DNA of 64,000 bases from Arenibacter sp. F26102 (GTDB taxonomy: Bacteria > Bacteroidota > Bacteroidia > Flavobacteriales > Flavobacteriaceae), in the NCBI RefSeq assembly GCF_023015865.1, contig NZ_JALKBC010000013.1, positions 1 to 64,000 on the forward strand. The letters run 5' to 3'. The notes beneath the pieces are model-generated. The model was not told where the DNA came from. It made no database searches and saw only the letters and a program-made list of their open reading frames with translations. Position 1 is the first letter of the stretch. Each line of letters opens with the position of its first letter. Shown in pieces: positions 1-9,497 of this stretch. The position numbers were made by a program, and so were the translations under genes.

Positions 1-3000
1 CCCACTGCATCGGTAACCAATACCTTATCGTTACCTCCACTTAATATGTTTTCTGTCTGAACTGCATTATCCGCCAATTTAGCATTGGTCACCGCATCAT
101 CACCCAATTTTACCGTGGTCACTGCGCCATCGGCCAATTTTGCCGTTACAATGGATAGGTCCTCAACCTTAAAAGGATCTGCTGTCGTTCCAACACCTGT
201 AATCGTTACTTGATCGGATATGGCATCGAAGCTGGACTTGTCAACCCAGGCAACTGTACCAACCGCATCGGTAACCAAAACCTTATCGTTGCCTCCACTT
301 AATATGTTTTCTGTCTGTACCGCATTATCCGCCAATTTTGCATTGGTCACCGCATCATCACCCAATTTTACCGTGGTCACTGCGCCATCGGCCAATTTTG
401 CCGTTACAATGGATAGGTCCTCAACCTTAAAAGGATCGGCTGTCGTTCCAACACCTGTAATCGTTACTTGATCGGATATAGCATCGAAGCTGGACTTGTC
501 AACCCATGCAACTGTACCAACCGCATCGGTAACCAAAACCTTATCGTTTCCTCCACTTAATATATTTTCTGTCTGTACCGCGTCATCCGCCAATTTTGCA
601 TTGGTCACCGCATCATCACCCAACTTTGCAGTTACAATGGATAGGTCCTCAACCTTAAAAGGGTCGGCAACCGTGCCCACTCCTGTAATCGTAACCTGAT
701 CCGAGATGGCATCGAAGCTGGACTTGTCAACCCATGCAACTGTACCAACCGCATCGGTAACCAAAACCTTATCGTTTCCTCCACTTAATATGTTTTCTGT
801 CTGTACCGCATTGTCCGCCAATTTAGCATTGGTCACCGCATCATCACCCAATTTTACCGTGGTCACTGCGCCATCGGCCAATTTTGCCGTTACAATGGAT
901 AGGTCCTCAACCTTAAAAGGATCAGCTGTCGTTCCAACACCTGTAATCGTAACCTGATCCGAGATGGCATCGAAGCTCGACTTGTCAACCCAGGCAACTG
1001 TACCAACCGCATCGGTAACCAAAACCTTATCGTTACCGCCACTTAATATGTTTTCTGTCTGAACCGCATTGTCCGCCAATTTAGCATTGGTCACTGCATC
1101 ATCACCCAATTTTACCGTGGTCACTGCGCCATCGGCCAATTTTGCCGTTACAATGGATAGGTCCTCAACCTTAAAAGGATCAGCTGTCGTTCCAACACCT
1201 GTAATCGTTACTTGATCCGAGATAGCATCGAAGCTCGACTTGTCAACCCAGGCAACTGTACCAACCGCATCGGTAACCAAAACCTTATCGTTTCCTCCAC
1301 TTAATATGTTTTCTGTCTGAACTGCATTGTCCGCCAATTTAGCATTGGTCACCGCATCATCACCCAATTTTACCGTGGTCACTGCGCCATCGGCCAATTT
1401 TGCCGTTACAATGGATAGGTCCTCAACCTTAAAAGGATCAGCTGTCGTTCCAACACCTGTAATCGTTACCTGATCCGAGATGGCATCGAAGCTGGACCTG
1501 TCAACCCAGGCAACTGTACCAACCGCATCGGTAACCAAAACCTTATCGTTACCTCCACTTAATATGTTTTCTGTCTGTACCGCATTATCCGCCAATTTAG
1601 CATTGGTCACCGCATCATCACCCAATTTTACCGTGGTCACTGCGCCATCGGCCAATTTTGCCGTTACAATGGATAGGTCTTCTACCTTAAAAGGGTCGGC
1701 AACCGTGCCCACTCCTGTAATCGTTACCTGATCCGAGATGGCATCGAAGCTGGACTTGTCAACCCAGGCAACTGTACCGACCGCATCGGTAACCAAAACC
1801 TTATCGTTGCCTCCACTTAATATGTTTTCTGTCTGTACCGCATTATCCGCCAATTTAGCATTGGTCACCGCATCATCACCCAATTTTACCGTGGTCACTG
1901 CGCCATCGGCCAATTTTGCCGTTACAATGGATAGGTCTTCTACCTTGAAGGGATCCGCTGTTGTTCCAACACCCGTGATCGTAACCTGATCCGAGATGGC
2001 ATCAAAGCTCGACTTGTCCACCCAGGCAACTGTACCGACCGCATCGGTAACCAAAACCTTATCGTTTCCTCCACTTAATATGTTTTCTGTCTGTACCGCA
2101 TCATCCGCCAATTTAGCATTGGTCACTGCATCATCACCCAATTTTACCGTGGTCACTGCGCCATCGGCCAATTTTACCGTGGTCACAGCGCCATCGGCCA
2201 GTTTGGCCGTTACAATGGATAGGTCCTCAACCTTAAAAGGGTCGGCAACCGTGCCCACTCCTGTAATCGTTACCTGGTCCGAGATGGCATCGAAGCTGGA
2301 CCTGTCAACCCAGGCAACTGTACCAACCGCATCGGTAACCAAAACCTTATCGTTACCACCACTTAATATGTTTTCTGTCTGTACCGCATTATCCGCCAAT
2401 TTAGCATTGGTCACCGCATCAGGGCCAAGTTTGGAATTTACTATTGAAAGGTCTTCTACTTTGAAGGGATCCGCTACCGTTCCTACTCCGGTAATAGTTA
2501 CCTGATCGGCCAAAACAGCGAAGCTGGACTTGTCAACCCAAACTACTGTGCCCACTGCATCGGTAACCAATACCTTATCGTTACCTCCACTTAATATGTT
2601 TTCTGTCTGAACTGCATTATCCGCCAATTTAGCATTGGTCACCGCATCATCACCCAATTTTACCGTGGTCACTGCGCCATCTGCCAATTTTGCCGTTACA
2701 ATGGATAGGTCTTCTACTTTGAAGGGATCCGCTACCGTTCCTACTCCGGTAATAGTTACCTGATCGGCCAAAACAGCGAAGCTGGACTTGTCAACCCAAA
2801 CTACTGTACCCACTGCATCGGTAACCAATACCTTATCGTTACCTCCACTTAATATGTTTTCTGTCTGAACTGCATTGTCCGCCAATTTAGCATTGGTCAC
2901 TGCATCATCACCCAATTTTACCGTGGTCACTGCGCCATCGGCCAATTTTGCCGTTACAATGGATAGGTCCTCAACCTTAAAAGGATCAGCTGTCGTTCCA

Positions 3001-3690
3001 ACACCTGTAATCGTTACTTGATCCGAGATGGCATCGAAGCTGGATTTGTCCACCCAGGCCACGGTACCAATGGCATCGGTAACCAAAACTTTATCGTTAC
3101 CTCCACTTAATATGTTTTCTGTCTGAACTGCATTGTCCGCCAGTTTTGCATTGGTCACTGCATCATCACCCAATTTTACGGTAGTCACCGCTCCATCGGC
3201 GAGTTTTGCAGTGACAATGGAAAGGTCCTCTACCTTGAAAGGGTCCAAGGTGGTACCTAAACCTGTTATAGTAACCTGATCGGCGATGGCATCGAAGCTG
3301 GATTTGTCCACCCAGGCAACAGTACCAATGGCATCCGTAACCATAACCTTGTCATTGCCACCGGAAGCCAAATCCTCCGTAAGGATGGTCCCGTTCAATA
3401 TATTTTCTGTTTGTACCGCGTCATCTGCCAATTTTGCATTGGTAACCGCATCATCACCTAATTTTGATGTTACTATGGAAAAATCCTCCACTTTGAAGGG
3501 GTCTGCAACTGTACCCACTCCTGTAATTGTTATTTGGTCGGCGATAGCCGTAAAGCTCGATCTGTTAACCCAGACTACAGTACCAACGGCGTCCGTAACC
3601 AATACCTGGTCCACACCCCCGCTTAAAATATTTTCTGTCTGAACAGCGTCATCCGCCAATTTAGCATTGGTAACAGCGTCATCCCCAATT
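1..3690 (-). repeat. Tandem 258-bp coding repeat array with 30-bp submodules
   Basis: Equivalent unit boundaries fall at plus coordinates 220, 478, 706, 964, 1222, 1480, 1738, 1996, 2284, 2512, 2770, 3028, 3286 and 3544. This gives 13 complete units in the window: ten of 258 bp, two of 228 bp and one of 288 bp. The size classes differ by one 30-bp (10-residue) module. Many units are nearly identical at the DNA level, while those nearest the gene start (above about 3290) are more diverged. Such an array is expected to expand and contract by recombination, and is also a likely place for assembly error. Confidence 0.95.
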
Positions 3691-4100
3691 TCCAATACTA
3701 CATCACCCAACAAGGCATTTACATCTCCACTCACGTTTATGGTAGTGGAGATAATATTGCCATCACCTGTTAGACTACTTAAATCGGCATTAAAAGTTCC
3801 CCCATTCTCTAAGGTTAGTGTCAATTGATTGTTAGCGGGATTAAAGCTAAAGACCTGAAGTTGTTGACTATCCGTAGAAGTTAACTCCCAAGAATCTCCA
3901 TCCCAAAAATAGATAGTTCCTGTATTTGTATTTACGTATATATCTCCAATATCTGCCCCAGTAGGCGTTGCAGTCCCAGGTGCAGTAACAAGTGTGCCGC
4001 TGAGCACCTCGCAATTACACTGGTCTTCCAAATTCACTGTGGTTTGCGCCATGGCAAATCCAGAAATTAGAAATATGATTAATAAAATCCCCTTCTTCAT
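1..4100 (-). CDS. Giant secreted tandem-repeat surface protein (3' end beyond window)
   Basis: The frame starts at the ATG at 4098-4100 and stays open to the left edge (at least 1366 codons), so the gene is 3'-incomplete here. The N-terminus is a signal peptide (MKKGILLIIFLISGFAMAQ). A short domain of about 130 residues follows, with a YVNTNTGTIYFWDGDSWEL-type segment. The rest is a tandem array of units of about 86 residues, each with two to four 10-residue modules such as KLADGAVTTV, KLGDDAVTNA and KLADNAVQTE, then ENILSGGNDKVLVTDA and a WVDKSSFDAI...DPFKVEDLS segment. KLADGAVT-type repeats are familiar from trimeric fibre and adhesin stalks, so a surface fibre or adhesin is the best inference; no enzyme motif is visible. 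All unit-length changes are multiples of 30 bp, which keeps the frame. Plus-strand open frames over this region are antisense shadows. Function unknown; coding status very likely. Confidence 0.9.
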   Translation of the reverse strand, partial: MKKGILLIIFLISGFAMAQTTVNLEDQCNCEVLSGTLVTAPGTATPTGADIGDIYVNTNTGTIYFWDGDSWELTSTDSQQLQVFSFNPANNQLTLTLENGGTFNADLSSLTGDGNIISTTINVSGDVNALLGDVVLEIGDDAVTNAKLADDAVQTENILSGGVDQVLVTDAVGTVVWVNRSSFTAIADQITITGVGTVADPFKVEDFSIVTSKLGDDAVTNAKLADDAVQTENILNGTILTEDLASGGNDKVMVTDAIGTVAWVDKSSFDAIADQVTITGLGTTLDPFKVEDLSIVTAKLADGAVTTVKLGDDAVTNAKLADNAVQTENILSGGNDKVLVTDAIGTVAWVDKSSFDAISDQVTITGVGTTADPFKVEDLSIVTAKLADGAVTTVKLGDDAVTNAKLADNAVQTENILSGGNDKVLVTDAVGTVVWVDKSSFAVLADQVTITGVGTVADPFKVEDLSIVTAKLADGAVTTVKLGDDAVTNAKLADNAVQTENILSGGNDKVLVTDAVGTVVWVDKSSFAVLADQVTITGVGTVADPFKVEDLSIVNSKLGPDAVTNAKLADNAVQTENILSGGNDKVLVTDAVGTVAWVDRSSFDAISDQVTITGVGTVADPFKVEDLSIVTAKLADGAVTTVKLADGAVTTVKLGDDAVTNAKLADDAVQTENILSGGNDKVLVTDAVGTVAWVDKSSFDAISDQVTITGVGTTADPFKVEDLSIVTAKLADGAVTTVKLGDDAVTNAKLADNAVQTENILSGGNDKVLVTDAVGTVAWVDKSSFDAISDQVTITGVGTVADPFKVEDLSIVTAKLADGAVTTVKLGDDAVTNAKLADNAVQTENILSGGNDKVLVTDAVGTVAWVDRSSFDAISDQVTITGVGTTADPFKVEDLSIVTAKLADGAVTTVKLGDDAVTNAKLADNAVQTENILSGGNDKVLVTDAVGTVAWVDKSSFDAISDQVTITGVGTTADPFKVEDLSIVTAKLADGAVTTVKLGDDAVTNAKLADNAVQTENILSGGNDKVLVTDAVGTVAWVDKSSFDAISDQVTITGVGTTADPFKVEDLSIVTAKLADGAVTTVKLGDDAVTNAKLADNAVQTENILSGGNDKVLVTDAVGTVAWVDKSSFDAISDQVTITGVGTVADPFKVEDLSIVTAKLGDDAVTNAKLADDAVQTENILSGGNDKVLVTDAVGTVAWVDKSSFDAISDQVTITGVGTTADPFKVEDLSIVTAKLADGAVTTVKLGDDAVTNAKLADNAVQTENILSGGNDKVLVTDAVGTVAWVDKSSFDAISDQVTITGVGTTADPFKVEDLSIVTAKLADGAVTTVKLGDDAVTNAKLADNAVQTENILSGGNDKVLVTDAV

Positions 4101-4590
4101 GATATATACTTTACTTAAGTTGGTCTTTATTCAGTTGGCGTTAATAAGTTCTAGACAGTATTAATCTTTCTTTAATTCTGTAAAACTCATTGGATAATTC
4201 ATAATCTTGGTAAATCCTATACTGGTTTAGAGATAACAACAATTTACTTTGTTGTTTTTTAAACCATGTTGAAAAAATGTTCTTATTCAAATTTTTCATA
4301 AGTAGGATTATCTAGTCTTTTAAAATGGTAATATTTATGTTTGTCCTATTTTATAATTAAACGGATCAATAACACCATACAAAATTAACCGTACTGCTGG
4401 CTACAAGAAATAAATGTTGTGTAACCCTATATTTATACTGTCTATACATCGATAGTTGAGGTTTTATAAATTTCACAACCACTTTTCCGGGCTATTTCAC
4501 TCGTCGATCATCCTAATAATAGCAACACTTGCCGAAATTTAATTGTGGGAAAAATCACATGAATTGACTTTTGTGGATTGACAGAATTCT
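4101..4590. other. Intergenic region, 490 bp
   Basis: No convincing gene is seen on either strand. The region holds the predicted promoter and activator-like motif of the repeat-protein gene (4380-4424, minus). The long stretch from there to the ATG at 4100 would be a 5' untranslated region of roughly 270 nt. No clear intrinsic terminator is visible for the upstream gene ending at 4591. Confidence 0.6.
4380..4424 (-). promoter_or_regulatory. Promoter with shared TTACACAACAT upstream motif (repeat-protein gene)
   Basis: On the minus strand, TTACACAACATTTATTT (4408-4424) is followed after exactly 20 bp by TAATTTTG (4380-4387), a good Bacteroidetes TAnnTTTG -7 element. There is no TTTG at the standard -33 distance; the upstream motif ends there instead. 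The same 17-mer at the same spacing precedes the next gene (9328-9372). Regulatory function is inferred. Confidence 0.6.
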
Positions 4591-7500
4591 CTAATTCTTT
4601 TTAACTCTATAGGTTATCCTCCTATTGGTTATTACAGTTTTAACCTGAACGGTAAGTAGAGCAGAAGAAGATGCTACTGCAGAACAACTGGACCCTGATT
4701 TTGAGGCCAAAATCCTAAATAGATAATTATTTTGGTCAATATCGACTTTATGTATTGTAAGGGTTTTTGTATTTGTACCAGTGTAATCTGCTCCTTCTGT
4801 TAGATTCAAAAAGCTACCTCCTCCATCAGTACTGAACTGCCATTGATAAATATCTGCGTTGCCTGTAGTTGCTGTAAAACTAGTTGTTTCACCTACAAAT
4901 ACTGTTTTATCGGGTCCTATAGTTGCCGTTGATGGAGTATCCTCCGTAACTGAGACGCCAGTTCTCGTTGCACTTTTACAGTTGGTGGCGGTATTCCTAG
5001 CTTCGGCATAGTATGTCCCCGGCCCCAAGGGAGTATAATTTGTACTACCAAGCAATAACAATGTACCTCCACTGGCCGAATCGTACCAGTCTACGGTTTG
5101 ACCAAAACCTACATTAGCCGTAATTGTTGGGACAGTGTCCCCTGCACAATAACTCTGGTTGCCACCACTGGTAGGGGCATTGACCACCGGACAGCTACAA
5201 TTGGGTGCCGTCACTGGTAGGTCCTCGCTACATCCATTGGCGTCCGTTACAGTTATTGTGATATTGGTACCTGAAGGTACGTTAACAATTTCCCAAACGT
5301 TCCCTGAAGTGTTGGTTACCGTACCAGCGGTACTGGTAACAGTACCCGAGCTAACTGTAACCTCTAGTTCATAGGTCGTTGGTTGAAATAAGCGGAATAC
5401 ACAACTGGGCGAATCGGAAACCGTAATCGTAGGTCGTGGATGGACCGTAAGGGTAACTGAATTTGAGGTAACAGGATCACAAACGTGGCTAGAGCTTGAT
5501 ACAATCACCCTATATTGGCTACCATTATGTGAGTTTTGGGCGTTAGTAATGTTTAATTGGTTGGTATTACTACCACTGTGTATACCCGAATCCGTAAGGT
5601 CTTCCCAAATAGATCCATTAAAAAACTGCCATTGATAGGTATCAACATTGGAGGCCACGACCGAGAAAGAGGTATCACCATCTTCGCAAATACTTTCGTC
5701 CGCGGGTTGAGTATTAATAAGTGGGGCAGCTCCTGCTTCCCTATAATCTGGTGTTCCATTGGCATCCCCATCGGCAGGAACGGGATATGCCGCCGAGCTT
5801 ACGGATCCGTCGGAGTTAATTGATGGGGGAATTCCAGTTCCGTAATATCCATTTGTATCTCCATCCACTGCTATATCTGCATAGGCCTCCATGGCATCGT
5901 TACATCCGTCTTCATCACTGTCCAAATCTAAAAAATCTTGTACAGCATCTCCATCCGTATTTCTAATCGTATAGTTAATGATGCCACTTTCTGGAGAGGT
6001 CTCCACTATATTAGCCAAGCCATTGGCACCATATCCGCTGTTGACCACACCATTGGTATGTGCCTGACCATGGCCTGCTTCAACAGCGTCGTAAATACCG
6101 TCATTATCAGAATCCAAATCTAAATGGTTGGGTATTCCGTCATTATCAGAATCGCAATTTGCTGCGGAAAAATCTCCAAAGAAAAATACTTTACCATCCG
6201 GTCCATCCGAGGTAGCTCCAGGGAACGTCATTCGTAACCCTCTAACCTTACTTCCCAAAGGTGCTATATCATCTATGGGAAATAAAGCCACAAACATTCC
6301 GCCAGATTGGTAGTTATTCACCTTGTGTCCAGAATCTACATAATCGGTAAGATTCACCGAAATACTTCCCAATACGTTTCCATTAACATCCAATGCTTCA
6401 ACGAAATAAGGGTTATTACCGTTTCGTTCCGTAATGATCAAGGTTACTTCCCCTGTAGACGTTATAGGAGAATCATATAGTAAGGTATAATTATCAGCAG
6501 TATAGTTAGAATTATCCATGGCATGATAATAATTTAAATCCCTGCTTTGAAAACTGGGTATTATTTGATCGGAAAAATTGGGATTATTATAATAGTCATA
6601 GGAATTCACGGTATGATCCGATAAATACACTCTACCAGTTGCATTTATATTATTGTAACTAGCACTATACGAGTCTGGAGCTATAAAATCCCCAAATGTT
6701 CGGCCTTTTAGAGTAATCTCATTTAGAATATGGCTCCCGGAAATGTTATTTGGATTAGCACTTGAAATGTTTAAAGAGAAGTCAGAGGCGGGATAAGATC
6801 CATCATGACCACTATCGGTAATCTCACATTCCTGAGAATCCGGGATCCCGTCATTGTCATTGTCCAAATCGATGTCATCTGGAGTACCATCACCGTCATT
6901 GTCCAGTTCACAGCTATATGTTGAAACGGTTTTACTGGCATCTACGTAACTAAGGTTATCCTCTGAACTATCATCACTACTTTTAAAGCGAATATAAAGC
7001 CAATCTATAGGAGAAGTAAAGGTAAAATCGAGCTGTGCATTATTGCCTACTTGTGTCCATGGTCCCGTAGCACTGGAAGAAATCCAAATATCAAAATCAT
7101 CACCATCTTCTCCATATACTGTAACCGAATCCCCACTATTTATGGCCTCGCTCATTTCCAGTACCAATTCATCATTCTCATTATTGAACCTTGCATTGGT
7201 ACCATCGTTGTTGCCCAGGGCATTATTTTGATTGCCTACATTATCATCTACAATTACCCCCGAAGCGTATACGTTTATGACACTGGTATATTCAACCATA
7301 GTATTTCCCGACGGACATGCCGTATCGTCCTGTATAATTATTTGGTAATCTTCCGCCTCCCCATCACTTGCCTCAGAATTACCAGCCGGTAAACCTGTGT
7401 CCGATGAAAATCTAAAACGGGCATAGGAAGTTCCTATAGTCGCTGTACCGGGTACAGTTACATTTAGTGTTATACTTCCTCCGCTCGGAGCCAGGTCTGT

Positions 7501-9258
7501 AGCAATTTGCTCTCCAGAGTCCTCAAAATCCCCATCCCTATTAAAATCGATCCAAGCATTTAAAACTCCTGCACCATTCGTAGTTATATCGATCACTTTT
7601 GTGGTTCCACGATCTAGAACCTGTCCACTAAAATCAATTCCCCCACTGAAAACACCATCTTCATCGTCTCCCGTATTGTCATCGCTATTACCAATACTGA
7701 AATTCATGAAGGGATTTTCACTATCTGGTGGCACCGATCCCAAATATATTGTAATTGGAGTTGTCGTTAATACCGGTAAAATATGAGCTGCAAAGCCATA
7801 TGAGGCAGGTGCATCACCAGCATCATTTCGTGTACCAAGGTTTCCCATTATGGATTCAACATCACCTGTACTACCTAATTGCGCGGCCGGTGTTAATTCT
7901 CCTGTTGAAGTATTTACTATAAAAATGGTTCTTCCCAATCCCACATTATTTTCATCTTCAATGTAATTTGTTCCGTCACTCGCATAGGTAATTCCCTCTC
8001 CATCTATGGCGGAAGATGTAGTAAAGGCATAAGCTGTGACTCCAGTGGTTATATCCACTGTGTAATAATCTACGTTATTGTCATTCTGAATATAAAACTC
8101 GGCTGTATCAGGATTCCACGAAATTCCATCAGCGTTAGATCGCGCCCCGGACATCACCACTGGAAATCCTGCATAAGGGGACCATGCTGGTAGTGAACCG
8201 TCCACATTGGGATTGATAGCCGTTATACGATCCGCACCTCCATTAGTTCCATTATTGTAAACTATTACTAAAATTTCTTCTCCCGTATTGTTATTGATGT
8301 AGAATTCGGCCCCTTCCACATGCCCCGGAACTATACCCGTTTTCACCAAGGTAGCTACTCCTGTTATAGGATCAATAGAATACATATCGGAACTAGGTGT
8401 GGGTTCATCTCCCTCGAAAACATATACCTGTCTATCCGTTGATCTATAGCCACCCCCTTCCCCTGAAAAGATAATCGGTGATCCCCCATAGGTTATATTC
8501 GTAATTGTAGGGGAAGGCAAAGGAGAAGCAGTTGGATCTGGTGCCACGGAATACAATTCGGACCTATTATCCGACATATAATAAATATAGGGTAGTCCTC
8601 TATTTAGATTTGGTACTATGGTTGGTAATGTCGTAAGCGGCGGGGGAGTAAAATCTGCCACAATGGACAAAACGGGTGATTTGGACGAATCCCCGTTGTA
8701 TGCTTCCGCTGTACGCTCACCTGATCCATTGATTACAAAAGCCATTGCGTTACCATTGACCCAACCACCTCTATTTACAATTTCTTGTACAATAGCTGTA
8801 AGATCCGGTGTTCGTTGATTAGCCCCTGCTTGTCCTACTGAATTCCAAGAAGGTATGCTGTTCCAAGAAACAGAGGCCGATGTCAATGTTCTGCTTGAAA
8901 TATTATAATTTGAGTTAGAAAATATACTGGCATTGTTGGTATCTTCACCTCTAATGGTCACCGAAGTACTACCTGTGTCAGTCTCATCCGTTGTAAATTG
9001 AATACTGGCACTTAAAATAGTGGTTCCCTGAGGTATGTTGATATTTTGAAATCGAATGCCCACGTATTGGTTTGTTCCACCGTCACTGGTCAATTCCAAA
9101 TCGGAACTACCAAGATCCATATTTCCGTTCGAAACCTGCTCTTCGGCATCATCATTGCCCTGAGCCACCTGTGAGGTAATTGTCGTCTGGGCAGAAGCAA
9201 TGCCCGCCAAGATCATCAACAAACCAAAAAGAATTTTATGTAAGCTTGGAAATCTCAT
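4591..9258 (-). CDS. Secreted multidomain surface protein (DNRLRE-like, GEVED, TSP3, Ig-like)
   Basis: A 1555-residue protein with a signal peptide (about 1-23). In order: a DNRLRE/CBM-like beta-sandwich region (about 24-205); a propeller-like region read as temporal data (about 215-480); a GEVED domain (about 490-650, with DAGDAPASYG, AWIDFNRDGDFED and EAEDYQIII); a calcium-binding thrombospondin type 3 stretch (DNDGDGTPDDIDLDNDNDG); a lectin-like region; a second DSDNDGI...DLDSDNDGIYD stretch; and Ig-like modules. The last roughly 290 residues closely match the C-terminus of the neighbour at 9498-11174 and end in VITNRRITYRV. No standard T9SS type A or type B C-terminal domain is recognisable. 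It is probably an exported, surface-exposed or released protein. Its upstream motif is shared with the adjacent repeat protein. Substrate unknown. Confidence 0.9.
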   Translation of the reverse strand: MRFPSLHKILFGLLMILAGIASAQTTITSQVAQGNDDAEEQVSNGNMDLGSSDLELTSDGGTNQYVGIRFQNINIPQGTTILSASIQFTTDETDTGSTSVTIRGEDTNNASIFSNSNYNISSRTLTSASVSWNSIPSWNSVGQAGANQRTPDLTAIVQEIVNRGGWVNGNAMAFVINGSGERTAEAYNGDSSKSPVLSIVADFTPPPLTTLPTIVPNLNRGLPYIYYMSDNRSELYSVAPDPTASPLPSPTITNITYGGSPIIFSGEGGGYRSTDRQVYVFEGDEPTPSSDMYSIDPITGVATLVKTGIVPGHVEGAEFYINNNTGEEILVIVYNNGTNGGADRITAINPNVDGSLPAWSPYAGFPVVMSGARSNADGISWNPDTAEFYIQNDNNVDYYTVDITTGVTAYAFTTSSAIDGEGITYASDGTNYIEDENNVGLGRTIFIVNTSTGELTPAAQLGSTGDVESIMGNLGTRNDAGDAPASYGFAAHILPVLTTTPITIYLGSVPPDSENPFMNFSIGNSDDNTGDDEDGVFSGGIDFSGQVLDRGTTKVIDITTNGAGVLNAWIDFNRDGDFEDSGEQIATDLAPSGGSITLNVTVPGTATIGTSYARFRFSSDTGLPAGNSEASDGEAEDYQIIIQDDTACPSGNTMVEYTSVINVYASGVIVDDNVGNQNNALGNNDGTNARFNNENDELVLEMSEAINSGDSVTVYGEDGDDFDIWISSSATGPWTQVGNNAQLDFTFTSPIDWLYIRFKSSDDSSEDNLSYVDASKTVSTYSCELDNDGDGTPDDIDLDNDNDGIPDSQECEITDSGHDGSYPASDFSLNISSANPNNISGSHILNEITLKGRTFGDFIAPDSYSASYNNINATGRVYLSDHTVNSYDYYNNPNFSDQIIPSFQSRDLNYYHAMDNSNYTADNYTLLYDSPITSTGEVTLIITERNGNNPYFVEALDVNGNVLGSISVNLTDYVDSGHKVNNYQSGGMFVALFPIDDIAPLGSKVRGLRMTFPGATSDGPDGKVFFFGDFSAANCDSDNDGIPNHLDLDSDNDGIYDAVEAGHGQAHTNGVVNSGYGANGLANIVETSPESGIINYTIRNTDGDAVQDFLDLDSDEDGCNDAMEAYADIAVDGDTNGYYGTGIPPSINSDGSVSSAAYPVPADGDANGTPDYREAGAAPLINTQPADESICEDGDTSFSVVASNVDTYQWQFFNGSIWEDLTDSGIHSGSNTNQLNITNAQNSHNGSQYRVIVSSSSHVCDPVTSNSVTLTVHPRPTITVSDSPSCVFRLFQPTTYELEVTVSSGTVTSTAGTVTNTSGNVWEIVNVPSGTNITITVTDANGCSEDLPVTAPNCSCPVVNAPTSGGNQSYCAGDTVPTITANVGFGQTVDWYDSASGGTLLLLGSTNYTPLGPGTYYAEARNTATNCKSATRTGVSVTEDTPSTATIGPDKTVFVGETTSFTATTGNADIYQWQFSTDGGGSFLNLTEGADYTGTNTKTLTIHKVDIDQNNYLFRILASKSGSSCSAVASSSALLTVQVKTVITNRRITYRVKKN

Positions 9259-9327
9259 TAAATAAGTTTAGACCAGTAAAATTTTGTAACGGTATAAAAA
9301 ATTGACGTTAAATGAATTACTAGATTA

Positions 9328-9372
9328 CAAAACTACCACAGTTGAAGAATGAGGAAAATAAATGTTGTGTAA
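9328..9372 (-). promoter_or_regulatory. Promoter with shared TTACACAACAT upstream motif (4591-9258 gene)
   Basis: Minus strand: TTACACAACATTTATTT (9356-9372), 20 bp, then TAGTTTTG (9328-9335). The motif and its spacing to the -7 box are identical to those at 4380-4424. The predicted transcript start lies about 60 nt upstream of the ATG at 9258. Confidence 0.6.
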
Positions 9373-9497
9373 GGGGCAAATAACACTGCAAAGCCCCTAA
9401 AGGATGAAGTTAAATAGTTTTAACTGCCCGCCAAAACTAAGGAATATGAATTAAAATACTGAAAATAAAGATTTTAAAATCTTACCTAGTAATGAGA

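Noticed and set aside
220-3642. A series of plus-strand open frames of 60-169 codons with similar products
   Set aside because: They are antisense shadows of the repeat array. The minus strand gives one continuous frame of at least 1366 codons with a signal peptide.
1-3690. CRISPR array or satellite DNA
   Set aside because: The period is 258 bp with no short repeat/unique spacer pattern, and every length change keeps the minus-strand reading frame.
4101-4590. Small RNA or riboswitch in the long leader of the repeat-protein gene
   Set aside because: No stable conserved-looking hairpin series or terminator could be made out by eye.
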